Both the position numbers and the translations under genes were made by a program. From assembly GCF_022348085.1 (NCBI RefSeq), contig NZ_JAKRFN010000026.1, forward strand, positions 1 to 64,000: a stretch of 64,000 nt of DNA, in the 5' to 3' direction. The number at the start of each line of letters is the position of its first letter. The first letter of the stretch is position 1. Below are positions 1 through 7,950 of the stretch, one piece after another. A model generated the notes under the pieces. That model was given only the letters and a program-made list of their open reading frames with translations, searched no databases and had not been told where the DNA came from. This DNA comes from Mycobacterium sp. PSTR-4-N. GTDB lineage: Bacteria; Actinomycetota; Actinomycetes; Mycobacteriales; Mycobacteriaceae.

Positions 1-138
1 TCCTTGTGGTTGCGGTTGGTGTGGTAACCCCGAAACCTAGAGGCACACCGCGTGCGCGTCCCTCAATTCACCCAAGGAACGCCGATCCCGTTGTATCGCA
101 CCGCAAAACCTTGCTGACCAGCATGAATGCGCCCATGA

Positions 139-164
139 GAACACTAGGAGCGCCACTAGTGTTC
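139..164. promoter_or_regulatory. Perfect 9-bp inverted repeat upstream of 13E12 pseudogene
   Basis: GAACACTAG (139-147) is repeated in inverted orientation as CTAGTGTTC (156-164) with an 8-nt spacer, just upstream of the likely start of the 13E12-family reading frame. It could be an operator or a 5'-UTR hairpin. Many mycobacterial 13E12 genes are LexA regulated, but the usual TCGAAC-N4-GTTCGA spacing is not present, so LexA control is not claimed. Confidence 0.4.
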
Positions 165-169
165 GATAC

Positions 170-1368
170 ATGGATGTGGTCGCGGAGGCAGTGGAGGGGA
201 TGCGGGCTCGGCTCGCGATCCTGCACGACGCCTGCGACACGCTGACCCATCGCGAGCTGGTGTCGCTGATGTCGGAGGTCACGACGCTGGTCCGTAGCGT
301 GCGGCGTTGGAGCACCAGATCATCGCGCGGCTCACCGCGGAGACGGAGCCGCGCCGGTTGGGGGAAGCATCGTGGAAGAAGGTGCTGACCACCGCGCTGC
401 GGGTCTCCGAGCGCGACGCCAAGCGCCGCCTGGCTGACGCCGCCGCGTTGGGGCCGCGGCAAGCGCTGACCGGGGAGCCGTTGCCGCCGCAGTGGGAAGC
501 CACTGCTGCTGCCCAGGCCGCGGGAGCGTTGGATGCGGAGCACGTCGCGGTCATCAGCGCGTTTCATGACGGGCTGCCGGTGTGGGTGGATGTCGACACC
601 CGCGCTGCCGCGGATCGGCAGCTCGCTGAGCTGGGTGCGGGGTTGACCCCGAACGAGTTGAAGAAGACTGCGGACCGGTTGGCTGCGATGATCGACGCTG
701 ACGGGCCCGAACCGTCGGATGCCGATCGGGCGCGGCGGCGCGGCATCTGCCTGGGTGAGCAGCAGCCCGACGGCATGAGCCGGTTGACCGGCTGGATCAC
801 CCCGGAGTTCCGGGCCCACTACGAAGCGATCCAGGCCAAGTTGGCCGCGCCGGGCATGTGCAACCCTGATGACGAGACACCTTGCGTCGACGGCAACCCC
901 GACCCCGAGCAGAAGCGTCGCGACACGCGGACCGCCGCGCAACGCACTCACGACGCCTGGCTGGCCGTCGGCCGCATGGCGTTGACGTCGGGAGAGCTGG
1001 GGTCGCACAACGGGTTACCGGTCACGGTGATCGTGTCGACGACACTGCAGGAATTGGAGAAGTCAGCTGGGGCGGCGGTCACCGGCGGCGGCTCGTTGTT
1101 GCCGATGGGTGATCTGATCCGGATGGCCGCCCACGCGCACCACTATCTGGCGGTGTTCGATCAGCACACCAACAAGCCGCTCTACCTCGGCCGCACCAAA
1201 CGACTCGCATCGGCAGCCCAGCGGATCGTGTTGCATTCCTCCGCGCGGGGCTGCACCCGGCCGGGCTGTACCGTGCCCGGATACTGGGCGCAGGTGCATC
1301 ACGTCCGGGACTGGAAAGACGGCGGCACCACCGACATCACGAACCTCACGCTCGCGTGTGGGCCGGAT
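170..1368 (+). pseudogene. 13E12 family DUF222/HNH endonuclease, 5' part (frameshifted, IS-interrupted)
   Basis: This is the first part of a 13E12 repeat-family protein: a long DUF222 region followed by an HNH-type motif (YWAQVHHVRDWKDGG at about 1285-1330, then TNLTLACGPD). Two lesions are visible. The N-terminal stretch from 170 (MDVVAEAVEGMRARL...) runs in one frame to about 304. The family-typical continuation (ALEHQIIARL) resumes from 307 in another frame, as expected if one G was lost around 304. Second, the frame is cut right after ACGPD by the IS element that starts at about 1369, and the missing C-terminus lies beyond it at 2703-2860. An alternative is translation from the TTG at 307, but the C-terminus would still be lost. 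Members of this family are multicopy and of uncertain function. Confidence 0.85.
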
Positions 1369-1611
1369 AGAGAGCATGTAGGGGCGCCACTGTCGGCGGC
1401 GGTCTGACTCCGGGCCCGACTGACACCCTTAACGGGTTGTCCTGCGTGTTGATCTGTCGGCTGTCGTCGATAGTGGCGTGCTCGACGTCACCGACGTGAC
1501 GGCTGTGACTTCATAGGAGCTTGCGCCAACAGGCCCCCATCTCTGTCCTGTCCAACCATCGACGCCGGTGACGCCCACCCATCCACCGGATAGAGGACGG
1601 CAGGAACCAGC
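1369..1611 (+). ncRNA. Candidate IS110 bridge-RNA region
   Basis: In the IS110 group, the noncoding part upstream of the transposase encodes a bridge RNA whose loops match the donor and target ends. Two short matches are visible here. CATAGGAGC at 1512-1520 is identical to the element's right end at 2690-2698, and CCGGATAGAG at 1586-1595 is identical to the left junction at 1363-1372. Region length and placement suit a bridge RNA. The fold was not computed, and the complementary (right-guide) segments could not be recognised with certainty. The last bases also hold a plausible ribosome binding site (GAGGACGGCAGG) for the transposase. Confidence 0.4.
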
Positions 1612-2694
1612 ATGACAAAGCTATCGCCAACTCGTCACGTCGTAGCGGGCGTCGACACTCACAAAATGACCCATCACGCCGCCGTTTTGGATGCCGGCAC
1701 GGGCCAGCTATTGGGTGATCAGGAGTTCGCAGCTACACCGGCGGGGTATCAACGCCTGCTGTCCTGGGCGCAGTCGCTAGGCGGCCTCACCACCGTCGGT
1801 ATCGAGGGCACCGGCTCGTTCGGGGCCGGCTTACACCGTCATCTGCAAGCCCAGGGCGTGAGAGTGATCGAGGTGGCCCGACCTAACCGCCAAGACCGCC
1901 GCCGGCAAGGCAAGTCCGATCCAATCGATGCGATCAACGCCGCCCGCGCGGTACTCAGCGAATCAGCCACCACCACCCCAAAAGATCGTGACGGTCATGT
2001 CGAGGCCGTACGACAGATCCGGGCTACCCGCCGCAGCGCCGCCAAGGCGCGCAAAGCAGCGCTTCAGCAGATCCACGGCCTGCTCTGGTGCGCACCCGAA
2101 GATCTGCGAGCCAAACTCGCCAGCTATGACCGCGCCGCCCTGGTCTCACGCTGCGCCCGGCTGCGCATACCGACCGCCGGCGCCATCGACGATCCCACGA
2201 TCACCGCCCGCAGGATGCTGCGACGCCTGGCTCGACGGATCCAACATCTCGACGAGGAGATCGCCGAAGCCAATACCGAACTCAAGGCCATCCTTACCAG
2301 GCACGCACCAAACCTGTTATCCATCAACGGAGTTGGAACTGAAGCCGCTGGCCAGCTATTGACAACTGCCGGCCAGAACAGCGACCGACTCTCTTCCGAA
2401 GCATCCCTCGCTCGCTTGTGCGGGGTGGCTCCCATTCCAGCCAGCAGTGGCAACACCACTCGCCACCGGTTGCATCGCGGCGGCGACCGTCACGCCAACT
2501 GCTCCATCCACCTCATCGTGATCAATCGTCTGCGATGGCACGAACCCACTCAGCGCTATCTCGAACGGCGAATCCAGGAAGGAAAGACCAAAAAAGAAAT
2601 CATCCGCTGCCTCAAACGGGCAGTCGTACGCGAGCTCTACCGAGCACTCCAAGCAGATCTAGCCACACCAAAAGAAGTGCTTGACGCTGCATAG
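1612..2694 (+). CDS. IS110-family transposase (DEDD recombinase)
   Basis: A 360-aa transposase of the IS110 type. The N-terminal RuvC-like domain shows the acidic residues D15 (VAGVDTHK), E65 (VGIEGTGS), D103 and D106 (KSDPIDA). The C-terminal transposase_20 domain contains INGVG (helix-hairpin-helix-like, about 238-242) and PASSGNTTRH, where S278 or S279 is the likely catalytic serine. The length is typical for the family and the frame is intact, so the element may still be active. It is the only gene of the element that disrupts the 13E12 gene, and it lies in the same orientation as its host gene. The ATG at 1612 follows a purine-rich stretch. Confidence 0.93.
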   Translation: MTKLSPTRHVVAGVDTHKMTHHAAVLDAGTGQLLGDQEFAATPAGYQRLLSWAQSLGGLTTVGIEGTGSFGAGLHRHLQAQGVRVIEVARPNRQDRRRQGKSDPIDAINAARAVLSESATTTPKDRDGHVEAVRQIRATRRSAAKARKAALQQIHGLLWCAPEDLRAKLASYDRAALVSRCARLRIPTAGAIDDPTITARRMLRRLARRIQHLDEEIAEANTELKAILTRHAPNLLSINGVGTEAAGQLLTTAGQNSDRLSSEASLARLCGVAPIPASSGNTTRHRLHRGGDRHANCSIHLIVINRLRWHEPTQRYLERRIQEGKTKKEIIRCLKRAVVRELYRALQADLATPKEVLDAA

Positions 2695-2702
2695 GAGCAT
2701 CA

Positions 2703-2860
2703 ATCGGATGATCGAGCAGACCGGCTGGACCACCCGCATCAACGATCGCGGCCGGACCGAATGGCTTCCCCCACCTGACCTGGACACCGGCCGACGGCGC
2801 GTGAACGGCTACCACCACCCCGAGCGCTACCTTCTGCCCGAAGACGACCACGGGCCGTGA
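2703..2860 (+). pseudogene. 13E12 family protein, 3' fragment beyond the IS element
   Basis: Reading CGG ATG ATC GAG from 2705 gives RMIEQTGWTTRINDRGRTEW and then LPPPDLDTG, NGYHHPERYL and a TGA stop ending at 2860. WTTR, EW(L/I)PPP and YHHPE are characteristic of the C-terminus of 13E12/HNH proteins and directly continue the ACGPD motif that ends before the IS element. This fragment is therefore the detached tail of the gene that begins near 170. It ends one base before the convergent copper ATPase gene. Confidence 0.85.
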
Positions 2861-5080
2861 TCAGCGCGCGGGAGTGAACCCCCGCAGCCGCAGGCTGTTG
2901 GTCACCACGAACACCGAGCTGAAAGCCATTGCCGCCCCGGCGATCATCGGATTCAGCAGGCCGGCTGCGGCGAGCGGCAGCGCCGCGACGTTGTAGGCGA
3001 ATGCCCAGAACAGGTTGCCCTTGATGATGCTCAGAGTGCGGCGGGACAGGCGAATCGCGTCGGGCACGGCCCGCAGGTCGTCGCGCACCAGCGTGAGATC
3101 GCTGGCCTCGATCGCGACGTCGGTGCCGCTACCCATGGCCAAGCCGAGATCGGCCTGCGCCAGTGCGGCCGCGTCGTTGACGCCGTCGCCCACCATCGCG
3201 ACGACCTTGCCCTCGCGCTGCAGCCGGATCACGGTGTCGACCTTCTCCTGCGGCACGACGCCCGCCACCACCTGCTCGATGCCGACCTCGGCAGCCACCG
3301 CGCGCGCGACCGCTTCGTTGTCGCCGGTCACCATGATCGGCGTCAGGCCGAGCTGTTCGAGAAGCGAAACCGCCTCAGCGGACGTTGCTTTCACGGTGTC
3401 GGCCACAGTCACCACGCCACGCGCCCGACCATCCCATCCGACGATCACCGCGGTGTGGCCCTCACTCTCGGCCCGCTGGACGGCAACCCTGACATCCGCC
3501 GCGACCGCGAAGCCTTGCTCGTCGAACAGCCGGGGCCGGCCGAGCAGCACGGTCCGATCGCTGACGACGCCCCGCACGCCGAGGCCGCGCAGGTTCTCGA
3601 AGGACGTGACCGGCGGCAGGTTTCCCAGTTTGTCGCGGGCACCGCCGCTGATCGCCCGCGCGATCGGATGCTCCGATGCGGCTTCGACGGCTCCGGCGAT
3701 CAGCAAGACCTCGTCCGGTTGCTCGCCCTCGGAAGCGATGACACCCGTCATCGCCATCGTCCCCGTCGTGACCGTCCCGGTCTTGTCGACGATCACCGTG
3801 TCGACCCGCCGCGTCGACTCCAGCACCTCGGGACCCTTGATCAGGATGCCCAACTGCGCACCGCGTCCCGTGCCGACCATCAGCGCGGTCGGCGTCGCCA
3901 ACCCCAGCGCGCACGGGCACGCGATGATGAGCACGGACACCGCAGCGGTGAAGGCGGCAGCGGCCGGCGCCCCCACGGCCAGCCAGAATCCCAGTGTCGC
4001 GACGGCCAATCCGATCACGACGGGCACGAACACCGCGGAGATGCGGTCGGCCAACCGCTGTGCCGAGGCCTTGCCGTTCTGTGCGTTCTCGACGAGTCGG
4101 GCCATCTGCGCGAGCTGCGTATCGGCGCCGACTCGTCGGGCCCGTACCACCAGCAGCCCGTCGACGTTGACCGTCGCCCCGACCACCTCGTCACCGGGAT
4201 GAACGTCGACCGGCACCGATTCACCGGTCAGCATCGAGGCGTCGACGGCGGAATCACCTTCCAGCACCACGCCATCCGCGGCGATCTTCTCGCCGGGCCG
4301 CACCACGAACTCGTCGCCCGCCCGGAGTCGCTCGATCGGGATGCGTTGTTCGGCGCCGTCTCTTCGGACCGACACGTCTTTGGCGCCCATGTCGAGTAGG
4401 GCGCGCAGCGCCGCACCCGCCTGTCGTTTGGCTCTGGCCTCGAGGTAGCGCCCCGCGACCAGGAAGGTGGTCACGCCGGCCGCCGCCTCCAGGTAGATGT
4501 TCGACGAGCCGTCGGTGCGCGCGATCGTGAGCTCGAACGGGTGGGTCATCCCCGGCATGCCGGCGTGGCCCCAGAACAGTGCGTAGATCGACCACCCGAA
4601 CGCCGAGAGCGTGCCGATCGAGATCAGTGTGTCCATGGTTGCGGCGCGGTGCCGCAGATTCGTCCAGGTCGCGACGTGGAACGGCCAGCCGCCCCAGATC
4701 ACCACGGGTGCGGCCAGCGTCAGCGAAAGCCACTGCCAGTACGTGAACTGCCAGGCCGGCACCATCGCCAGCGCGATCACCGGCACCGAGAGTGCCACGC
4801 AGATGAGCAGGCGGCGACGCAGCTCGGCGGCGGGGTCCGCCGTCTGCGAGTCGACCGGCGTCTGCTGGGGGAGCGACGCGTGATAGCCGGCGGCCTCCAC
4901 GGCGGCGAGGAGTTGGTCGGTGGTGATGTGGCCGTCGTAGGTGACGCGCGCTTTCTCGGTCGCGAAGTTGACCGTCGCGGCGACCCCGTCGAGCTTGTTC
5001 AGCTTCTTCTCTACGCGGGCTGCGCAGGAGGCGCACGTCATGCCGTCGATCGACAGCTCCAGCGAGGTCATGGGGGGCAT
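2861..5080 (-). CDS. Copper-translocating P-type ATPase (CtpV/CopA-like)
   Basis: A 739-aa P1B-type ATPase that pumps Cu(I) across the inner membrane. An N-terminal heavy-metal domain carries MTCASC (14-19). Membrane helices follow, then the actuator loop TGES (285-288), the CPC transport motif (388-390), the phosphorylation motif DKTGT (D432), the SEHP motif (H471-P472) and the GDGVND hinge towards the C-terminus. CPC plus HP and the MxCxxC domain indicate the copper (IB-1) subgroup. The gene follows a CopZ-like chaperone gene by 6 nt, so the two are probably one transcript, fired from the divergent promoter that carries a RicR-type operator. Another ATG at 5071 (MTSLELS) is possible; neither start has a strong ribosome binding site. 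Confidence 0.92.
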   Translation of the reverse strand: MPPMTSLELSIDGMTCASCAARVEKKLNKLDGVAATVNFATEKARVTYDGHITTDQLLAAVEAAGYHASLPQQTPVDSQTADPAAELRRRLLICVALSVPVIALAMVPAWQFTYWQWLSLTLAAPVVIWGGWPFHVATWTNLRHRAATMDTLISIGTLSAFGWSIYALFWGHAGMPGMTHPFELTIARTDGSSNIYLEAAAGVTTFLVAGRYLEARAKRQAGAALRALLDMGAKDVSVRRDGAEQRIPIERLRAGDEFVVRPGEKIAADGVVLEGDSAVDASMLTGESVPVDVHPGDEVVGATVNVDGLLVVRARRVGADTQLAQMARLVENAQNGKASAQRLADRISAVFVPVVIGLAVATLGFWLAVGAPAAAAFTAAVSVLIIACPCALGLATPTALMVGTGRGAQLGILIKGPEVLESTRRVDTVIVDKTGTVTTGTMAMTGVIASEGEQPDEVLLIAGAVEAASEHPIARAISGGARDKLGNLPPVTSFENLRGLGVRGVVSDRTVLLGRPRLFDEQGFAVAADVRVAVQRAESEGHTAVIVGWDGRARGVVTVADTVKATSAEAVSLLEQLGLTPIMVTGDNEAVARAVAAEVGIEQVVAGVVPQEKVDTVIRLQREGKVVAMVGDGVNDAAALAQADLGLAMGSGTDVAIEASDLTLVRDDLRAVPDAIRLSRRTLSIIKGNLFWAFAYNVAALPLAAAGLLNPMIAGAAMAFSSVFVVTNSLRLRGFTPAR

Positions 5081-5086
5081 GACGAA

Positions 5087-5293
5087 TCAGCTCGCCAGCT
5101 GGTAGCCGGCCTCTTCCACGGCGGCGCGCACGGCGTCGGGGTCAACGGGCCGGGTGCTGGCGATGGTCACCGTGCCACCGGCGAGGTCGATGCTGACGTC
5201 GGTCACACCGGGCAGCTGCGAGAGCTCGGCGCGCACCGAGGAGGCGCACCCGCTGCACGTCATACCCTCGACAGTGATCGTGGTGGTGCTCAT
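5087..5293 (-). CDS. CopZ-like copper chaperone (HMA domain)
   Basis: A 68-aa single heavy-metal-associated domain with the metal-binding motif GMTCSGC near residues 10-15 and the usual beta-alpha-beta layout. It most likely delivers Cu(I) to the ATPase encoded just downstream, whose own N-terminal domain has the same fold. The short spacing to the ATPase gene suggests joint transcription. The ATG at 5293 follows an AAGGATT-type ribosome binding site. CopZ-like function is inferred from domain and context. Confidence 0.88.
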   Translation of the reverse strand: MSTTTITVEGMTCSGCASSVRAELSQLPGVTDVSIDLAGGTVTIASTRPVDPDAVRAAVEEAGYQLAS

Positions 5294-5341
5294 GGGAATC
5301 CTTTCCGGGGCGGTGTGACGCGCCTACCCGACATGTGTACC

Positions 5342-5358
5342 ATACCCCCCTAGGGTAT
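5342..5358. promoter_or_regulatory. RicR/CsoR-type copper operator (TACCC-N5-GGGTA)
   Basis: The bases ATACCCCCCTAGGGTAT form a near-palindrome that fits the TACCC-N5-GGGTA motif described for the mycobacterial copper repressor RicR. It lies between the divergent copZ-ATPase and DUF305 lipoprotein genes, so one site could control both directions. No ricR or csoR gene is in this window, so the repressor must be encoded elsewhere. Confidence 0.75.
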
Positions 5359-5379
5359 TCAACGACGCTGATGGGAGCC

Positions 5380-6009
5380 ATGACGATGACGACCTACAGG
5401 GCCGCGGCGGCGGCCGCCGGGACTGCGCTGATGCTGCTGCTGAGCGGATGTAGCGATGCGGGCCAGGACAGTGCCGGCCCGACGACCAGCGCACACGGCG
5501 ACGACGGCCACGACCACGGCTCGATGACGCACAGCGCCGATCCCGCCGCCGACCACAACGACGCCGACGTGTCCTTCGCCGCCGGCATGGTGCCCCACCA
5601 CGAGCAGGCGATCGTCATGAGCGACATCATCCTGGGTAAGCAGGGCATCGATGCCCGCGTCGTCGAGCTGGCCAACCAGATCAAAGCCGCCCAGGGCCCC
5701 GAGATCGCGACCATGCAGCAGTGGCTCACCCAGTGGGGTGCCCCGCCGATGAACCACGAGGGCCACGACATGACCAGCATGGGCATGATGACCGACCAGC
5801 AGCTCGACCAGCTGCGGCAGGCTCAGGGCACCGATGCGGCGCGCCAGTTCCTCACCGGCATGATCGCCCACCACGAAGGCGCGGTGCGGATGGCGCAGAC
5901 GGAACTCGACGACGGTGAGGCGGCAGACGCCAAGCAGCTGGCACAGAGCATCATCGACACCCAGCAGCGCGAGATCGCGACGATGAAACAAATCCTCGGA
6001 TCGCTCTAG
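5380..6009 (+). CDS. DUF305 lipoprotein, probable copper-handling
   Basis: A secreted lipoprotein of about 209 aa. A short hydrophobic leader ends in the lipobox LLSGC, so the protein should be anchored outside the membrane. It then has a His/Asp-rich stretch (HGDDGHDHGSMTH) and two copies of the DUF305 signature, GMVPHHEQAI and GMIAHHEGAV, with several Met residues between. DUF305 proteins often sit in copper loci, and the shared operator and divergent copper ATPase support a copper role. The frame is open back to 5335, but that would overlap the operator. ATGs at 5371, 5380 and 5386 are all possible, with GGGAG at 5373-5377 as ribosome binding site. Confidence 0.88.
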   Translation: MTMTTYRAAAAAAGTALMLLLSGCSDAGQDSAGPTTSAHGDDGHDHGSMTHSADPAADHNDADVSFAAGMVPHHEQAIVMSDIILGKQGIDARVVELANQIKAAQGPEIATMQQWLTQWGAPPMNHEGHDMTSMGMMTDQQLDQLRQAQGTDAARQFLTGMIAHHEGAVRMAQTELDDGEAADAKQLAQSIIDTQQREIATMKQILGSL

Positions 6010-6011
6010 AC

Positions 6012-6443
6012 ATGCGTGTGCTCGTCCAGCGGGTGACCTCGGCGCGCGTCACGGTCGCGGGGGAGGTCGTCGGCGAGATCACACCCGCGACGCAGGGGTT
6101 GCTCGCGCTGGTCGGGATCACCCACGACGACGATGCCGCTACCGCCGTCAAACTGGCCGAAAAGCTGTGGCAAATGCGGATTCTCGACGACGAGAAATCT
6201 GCGGCCGACATCGGCGCACCGATCCTGGTCGTCAGTCAATTCACGTTGTACGGCAACACCACCAAGGGTCGCCGGCCGACGTGGAACGCGGCGGCACCGG
6301 GTGCGGTCGCCGAGCCGCTGGTCGATGCGTTCTGCGACGCGCTGCGCGCTGGAGGCGCAGAAGTTCAGACCGGTGCGTTCGGCGCCGACATGTCCGTCGA
6401 ACTCGTCAACGACGGCCCCGTCACCGTGATGCTGGAGCTGTAG
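6012..6443 (+). CDS. dtd: D-aminoacyl-tRNA deacylase
   Basis: A 143-aa protein of standard DTD length. It removes D-amino acids wrongly attached to tRNA and so protects translation. The N-terminus MRVLVQRVTSARV, the catalytic-pocket motif SQFTLYG and the C-terminal NDGPVT (Gly-cisPro) motif are all present. It starts 2 nt after the stop of the DUF305 lipoprotein gene, so it may be read through from the copper promoter, although no functional link is expected. Confidence 0.95.
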   Translation: MRVLVQRVTSARVTVAGEVVGEITPATQGLLALVGITHDDDAATAVKLAEKLWQMRILDDEKSAADIGAPILVVSQFTLYGNTTKGRRPTWNAAAPGAVAEPLVDAFCDALRAGGAEVQTGAFGADMSVELVNDGPVTVMLEL

Positions 6444-6448
6444 AGCAG

Positions 6449-7306
6449 TCACTGCGCGGTGGTGACCTGCACCCCTTCCGACGGCTGCACGATTACGAAT
6501 CCGTTGCCGTAGAACGAGACCTGCACGGCTTCGCCCGAGCCTCGCCCGATCAGCGCGCCGGCCTTGAAGCTCGTCTTCAGCTGGGTCTGCAGATTGGCCG
6601 ACCAGGCGACGACGGCGTTGGTGTCGGCGAACGTGGGCGCTTCTGCGGCGTTGAGCACCACCGGCGGTCCGTCGGTGGTCAGCGCGACCCACCCGGTTCC
6701 GCGCAACGTGGTGTTGAACAGGCCGCCGGTCGCGATGCTGCCGCCTTTGACGCGTTCGATGTTCCAGTCGAGGCTCGACGAGAACGCCAACACATTCTTC
6801 CCGCTGATGGACAGGCCCGAGTTCGTCAGGTTCAGCAGGTGGACGTCGTAGGCGCGCTCGGCGAGGAAGACATCGCCCTGCCCGGCGCAGCGCATCAGCG
6901 GCAGGCCCTCGCCGGTCAGCGCCTTCTTGATGAAGCGGGAGGCGCCGCCGCCTTCGAACGAGAAGTCGACGTTGCCCTGATAGGCGACCATCGAGCCTTG
7001 CCGTGCCATGAACGGCTCGCCCAGGCGAACGCGCAACAGTTTGGCGTTCTGGTTGCCGATCGCCTTCGCTTCCTTCTCGCTGAACCGTCCGTCGACGAGA
7101 TCGCCACTGATGCCGGCGAATCCGCCGTCACCGACGGGCTGGGCCTGCATCTGGGCCTGCGCCTGCGGTGGCTGCTGGCCGAGCGGCGCCCGCATCACCT
7201 GCCCGCCCGCCGACACCTGGTCGGTCCACTGCTGCCCGTCGTGCCACCGATAGTCGTACCGACCCTCGGGATCGGGCCGCCACGTGCCGGGTCCGGGTGC
7301 GCTCAT
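6449..7306 (-). CDS. AIM24-family protein with N-terminal DUF2510-like segment
   Basis: A 285-aa protein. The first ~35 residues (PGTWRPDPEGRYDYRWHDGQQWTD, split here as PGTWRPDPEG and RWHDGQQWTD) resemble the short actinobacterial DUF2510 module. A linker rich in Gln/Ala follows, and then the AIM24 beta-sandwich (about 70-280) with GNVDFSFEGG and VQVSFYGNGF. The molecular role of bacterial AIM24 proteins is unclear. The ATG at 7306 is preferred over the upstream GTG at 7315 because a GTGAGG-like site lies just before it. The gene converges on dtd with 5 nt between stops. Confidence 0.8.
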   Translation of the reverse strand: MSAPGPGTWRPDPEGRYDYRWHDGQQWTDQVSAGGQVMRAPLGQQPPQAQAQMQAQPVGDGGFAGISGDLVDGRFSEKEAKAIGNQNAKLLRVRLGEPFMARQGSMVAYQGNVDFSFEGGGASRFIKKALTGEGLPLMRCAGQGDVFLAERAYDVHLLNLTNSGLSISGKNVLAFSSSLDWNIERVKGGSIATGGLFNTTLRGTGWVALTTDGPPVVLNAAEAPTFADTNAVVAWSANLQTQLKTSFKAGALIGRGSGEAVQVSFYGNGFVIVQPSEGVQVTTAQ

Positions 7307-7366
7307 GCGCCTCACCCTAGTGCCGTTCGCCGACGGTGAACCCCGTTCCTGTGAGGTCGTAACGGT

Positions 7367-7382
7367 GTAATTATGTAATCAT
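7367..7382. promoter_or_regulatory. Tandem 8-bp repeats overlapping a start codon
   Basis: GTAATTAT (7367-7374) is followed directly by GTAATCAT (7375-7382); the second copy overlaps the ATG of the next gene at 7381. The AT-rich patch stands out in this GC-rich sequence. It can be a -10-like promoter element for a leaderless message, an operator, or both. The encoded protein has a ribbon-helix-helix-like C-terminal stretch, and such proteins often bind short tandem repeats, so autoregulation is possible. Confidence 0.4.
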
Positions 7383-7950
7383 GAGACACCATCCACACAA
7401 GAGAGCCGGCCGCTCCGGAGGCTGGCAACAGGCCGATCAACCCGATGCCCGCGACGCCGCCGAATGGTTCGCCGGACGACTGCCCGAGGAGTGGTTCGCC
7501 GGTGACCCCGAGGTCATCGTCGACCGCGAAGAGATCACCGTCATCGGACGTCTTCCCGACGTCGACGGCGACAACCCCGAGAGCGAGGCCCGCGCCTCCG
7601 GGCGGGCCGCACGTTTCCGCGAGCAGACCCGCGCGGAACGCATGCACATCGCCGACGAAGCCGAGGCGCGCTACGCGCGCAAGGTGTCCTGGGGTGTGAC
7701 CGTCGGTGACGAGCGAATCCTCTTCACCAACATGGCGGTTCCGGTGATGACGCGGCTGCGTCAAAGCGAGCGCCAGGTGCTCGACACGCTGGTCGACGCG
7801 GGCGTGGCACGGTCGCGTTCCGACGCGCTGGCCTGGTCGGTGCGCCTGGTCGGCGAGCACGCCGACGAGTGGCTCGGCAAGCTGCGCGACGCGATGCGTG
7901 AGGTCGACGACCTGCGGGCGCAGGGGCCGCAGGTCACCCAGACCGACTAG
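7381..7950 (+). CDS. Conserved hypothetical protein with possible RHH-like C-terminal region
   Basis: A 189-aa soluble protein of unknown function. The N-terminus is basic (MRHHPHKRAGRSGGW). An acidic middle follows, then residues ~118-157 (NMAVPVMTRLRQ, then SERQVLDTLVDAGVARSRSD, ALAWSVRLV), which read like a beta-strand plus two helices of ribbon-helix-helix type. A charged C-terminal helix ends the protein. No enzymatic motif is visible. The start lies inside the AT-rich tandem repeat and no ribosome binding site is seen, which suggests a leaderless transcript. Its last 4 nt overlap the convergent ABC exporter gene. It looks like a regulator or nucleoid-type protein, but this is inference from sequence pattern only. 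Confidence 0.75.
   Translation: MRHHPHKRAGRSGGWQQADQPDARDAAEWFAGRLPEEWFAGDPEVIVDREEITVIGRLPDVDGDNPESEARASGRAARFREQTRAERMHIADEAEARYARKVSWGVTVGDERILFTNMAVPVMTRLRQSERQVLDTLVDAGVARSRSDALAWSVRLVGEHADEWLGKLRDAMREVDDLRAQGPQVTQTD

Larger units (their letters stand above)
1369..2702 (+). mobile_element. IS110-family insertion sequence
   Basis: The boundaries come from the host gene: the 13E12 reading frame stops matching its family after CCGGAT (1363-1368) and resumes with CGGATGATCGAG from about 2705. Taking AT as the shared core (1367-1368 and 2703-2704), the element is about 1334 bp and the rejoined codons (GAT CGG ATG) stay in frame. Boundaries are uncertain by about 2 bases; if the original codons were GAT AAT CGG, the core would differ. 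There are no long terminal inverted repeats and no clear target duplication, as expected for IS110. The ends carry a short imperfect direct similarity, ATAGAGAGCAT at 1367-1377 against ATAGGAGCAT at 2691-2700. The single transposase gene is preceded by about 240 nt of noncoding DNA and followed by only 8 nt. Confidence 0.88.

Noticed and set aside
37..1008. Long minus-strand frame opposite the 13E12 gene
   Set aside because: It is a GC-rich shadow with Arg/Gln/His-rich translation; the plus strand has the recognisable DUF222/HNH protein.
1359..2710. Target-site duplication around the IS element
   Set aside because: No direct repeat of host sequence longer than the 2-bp core; IS110 elements normally make none.
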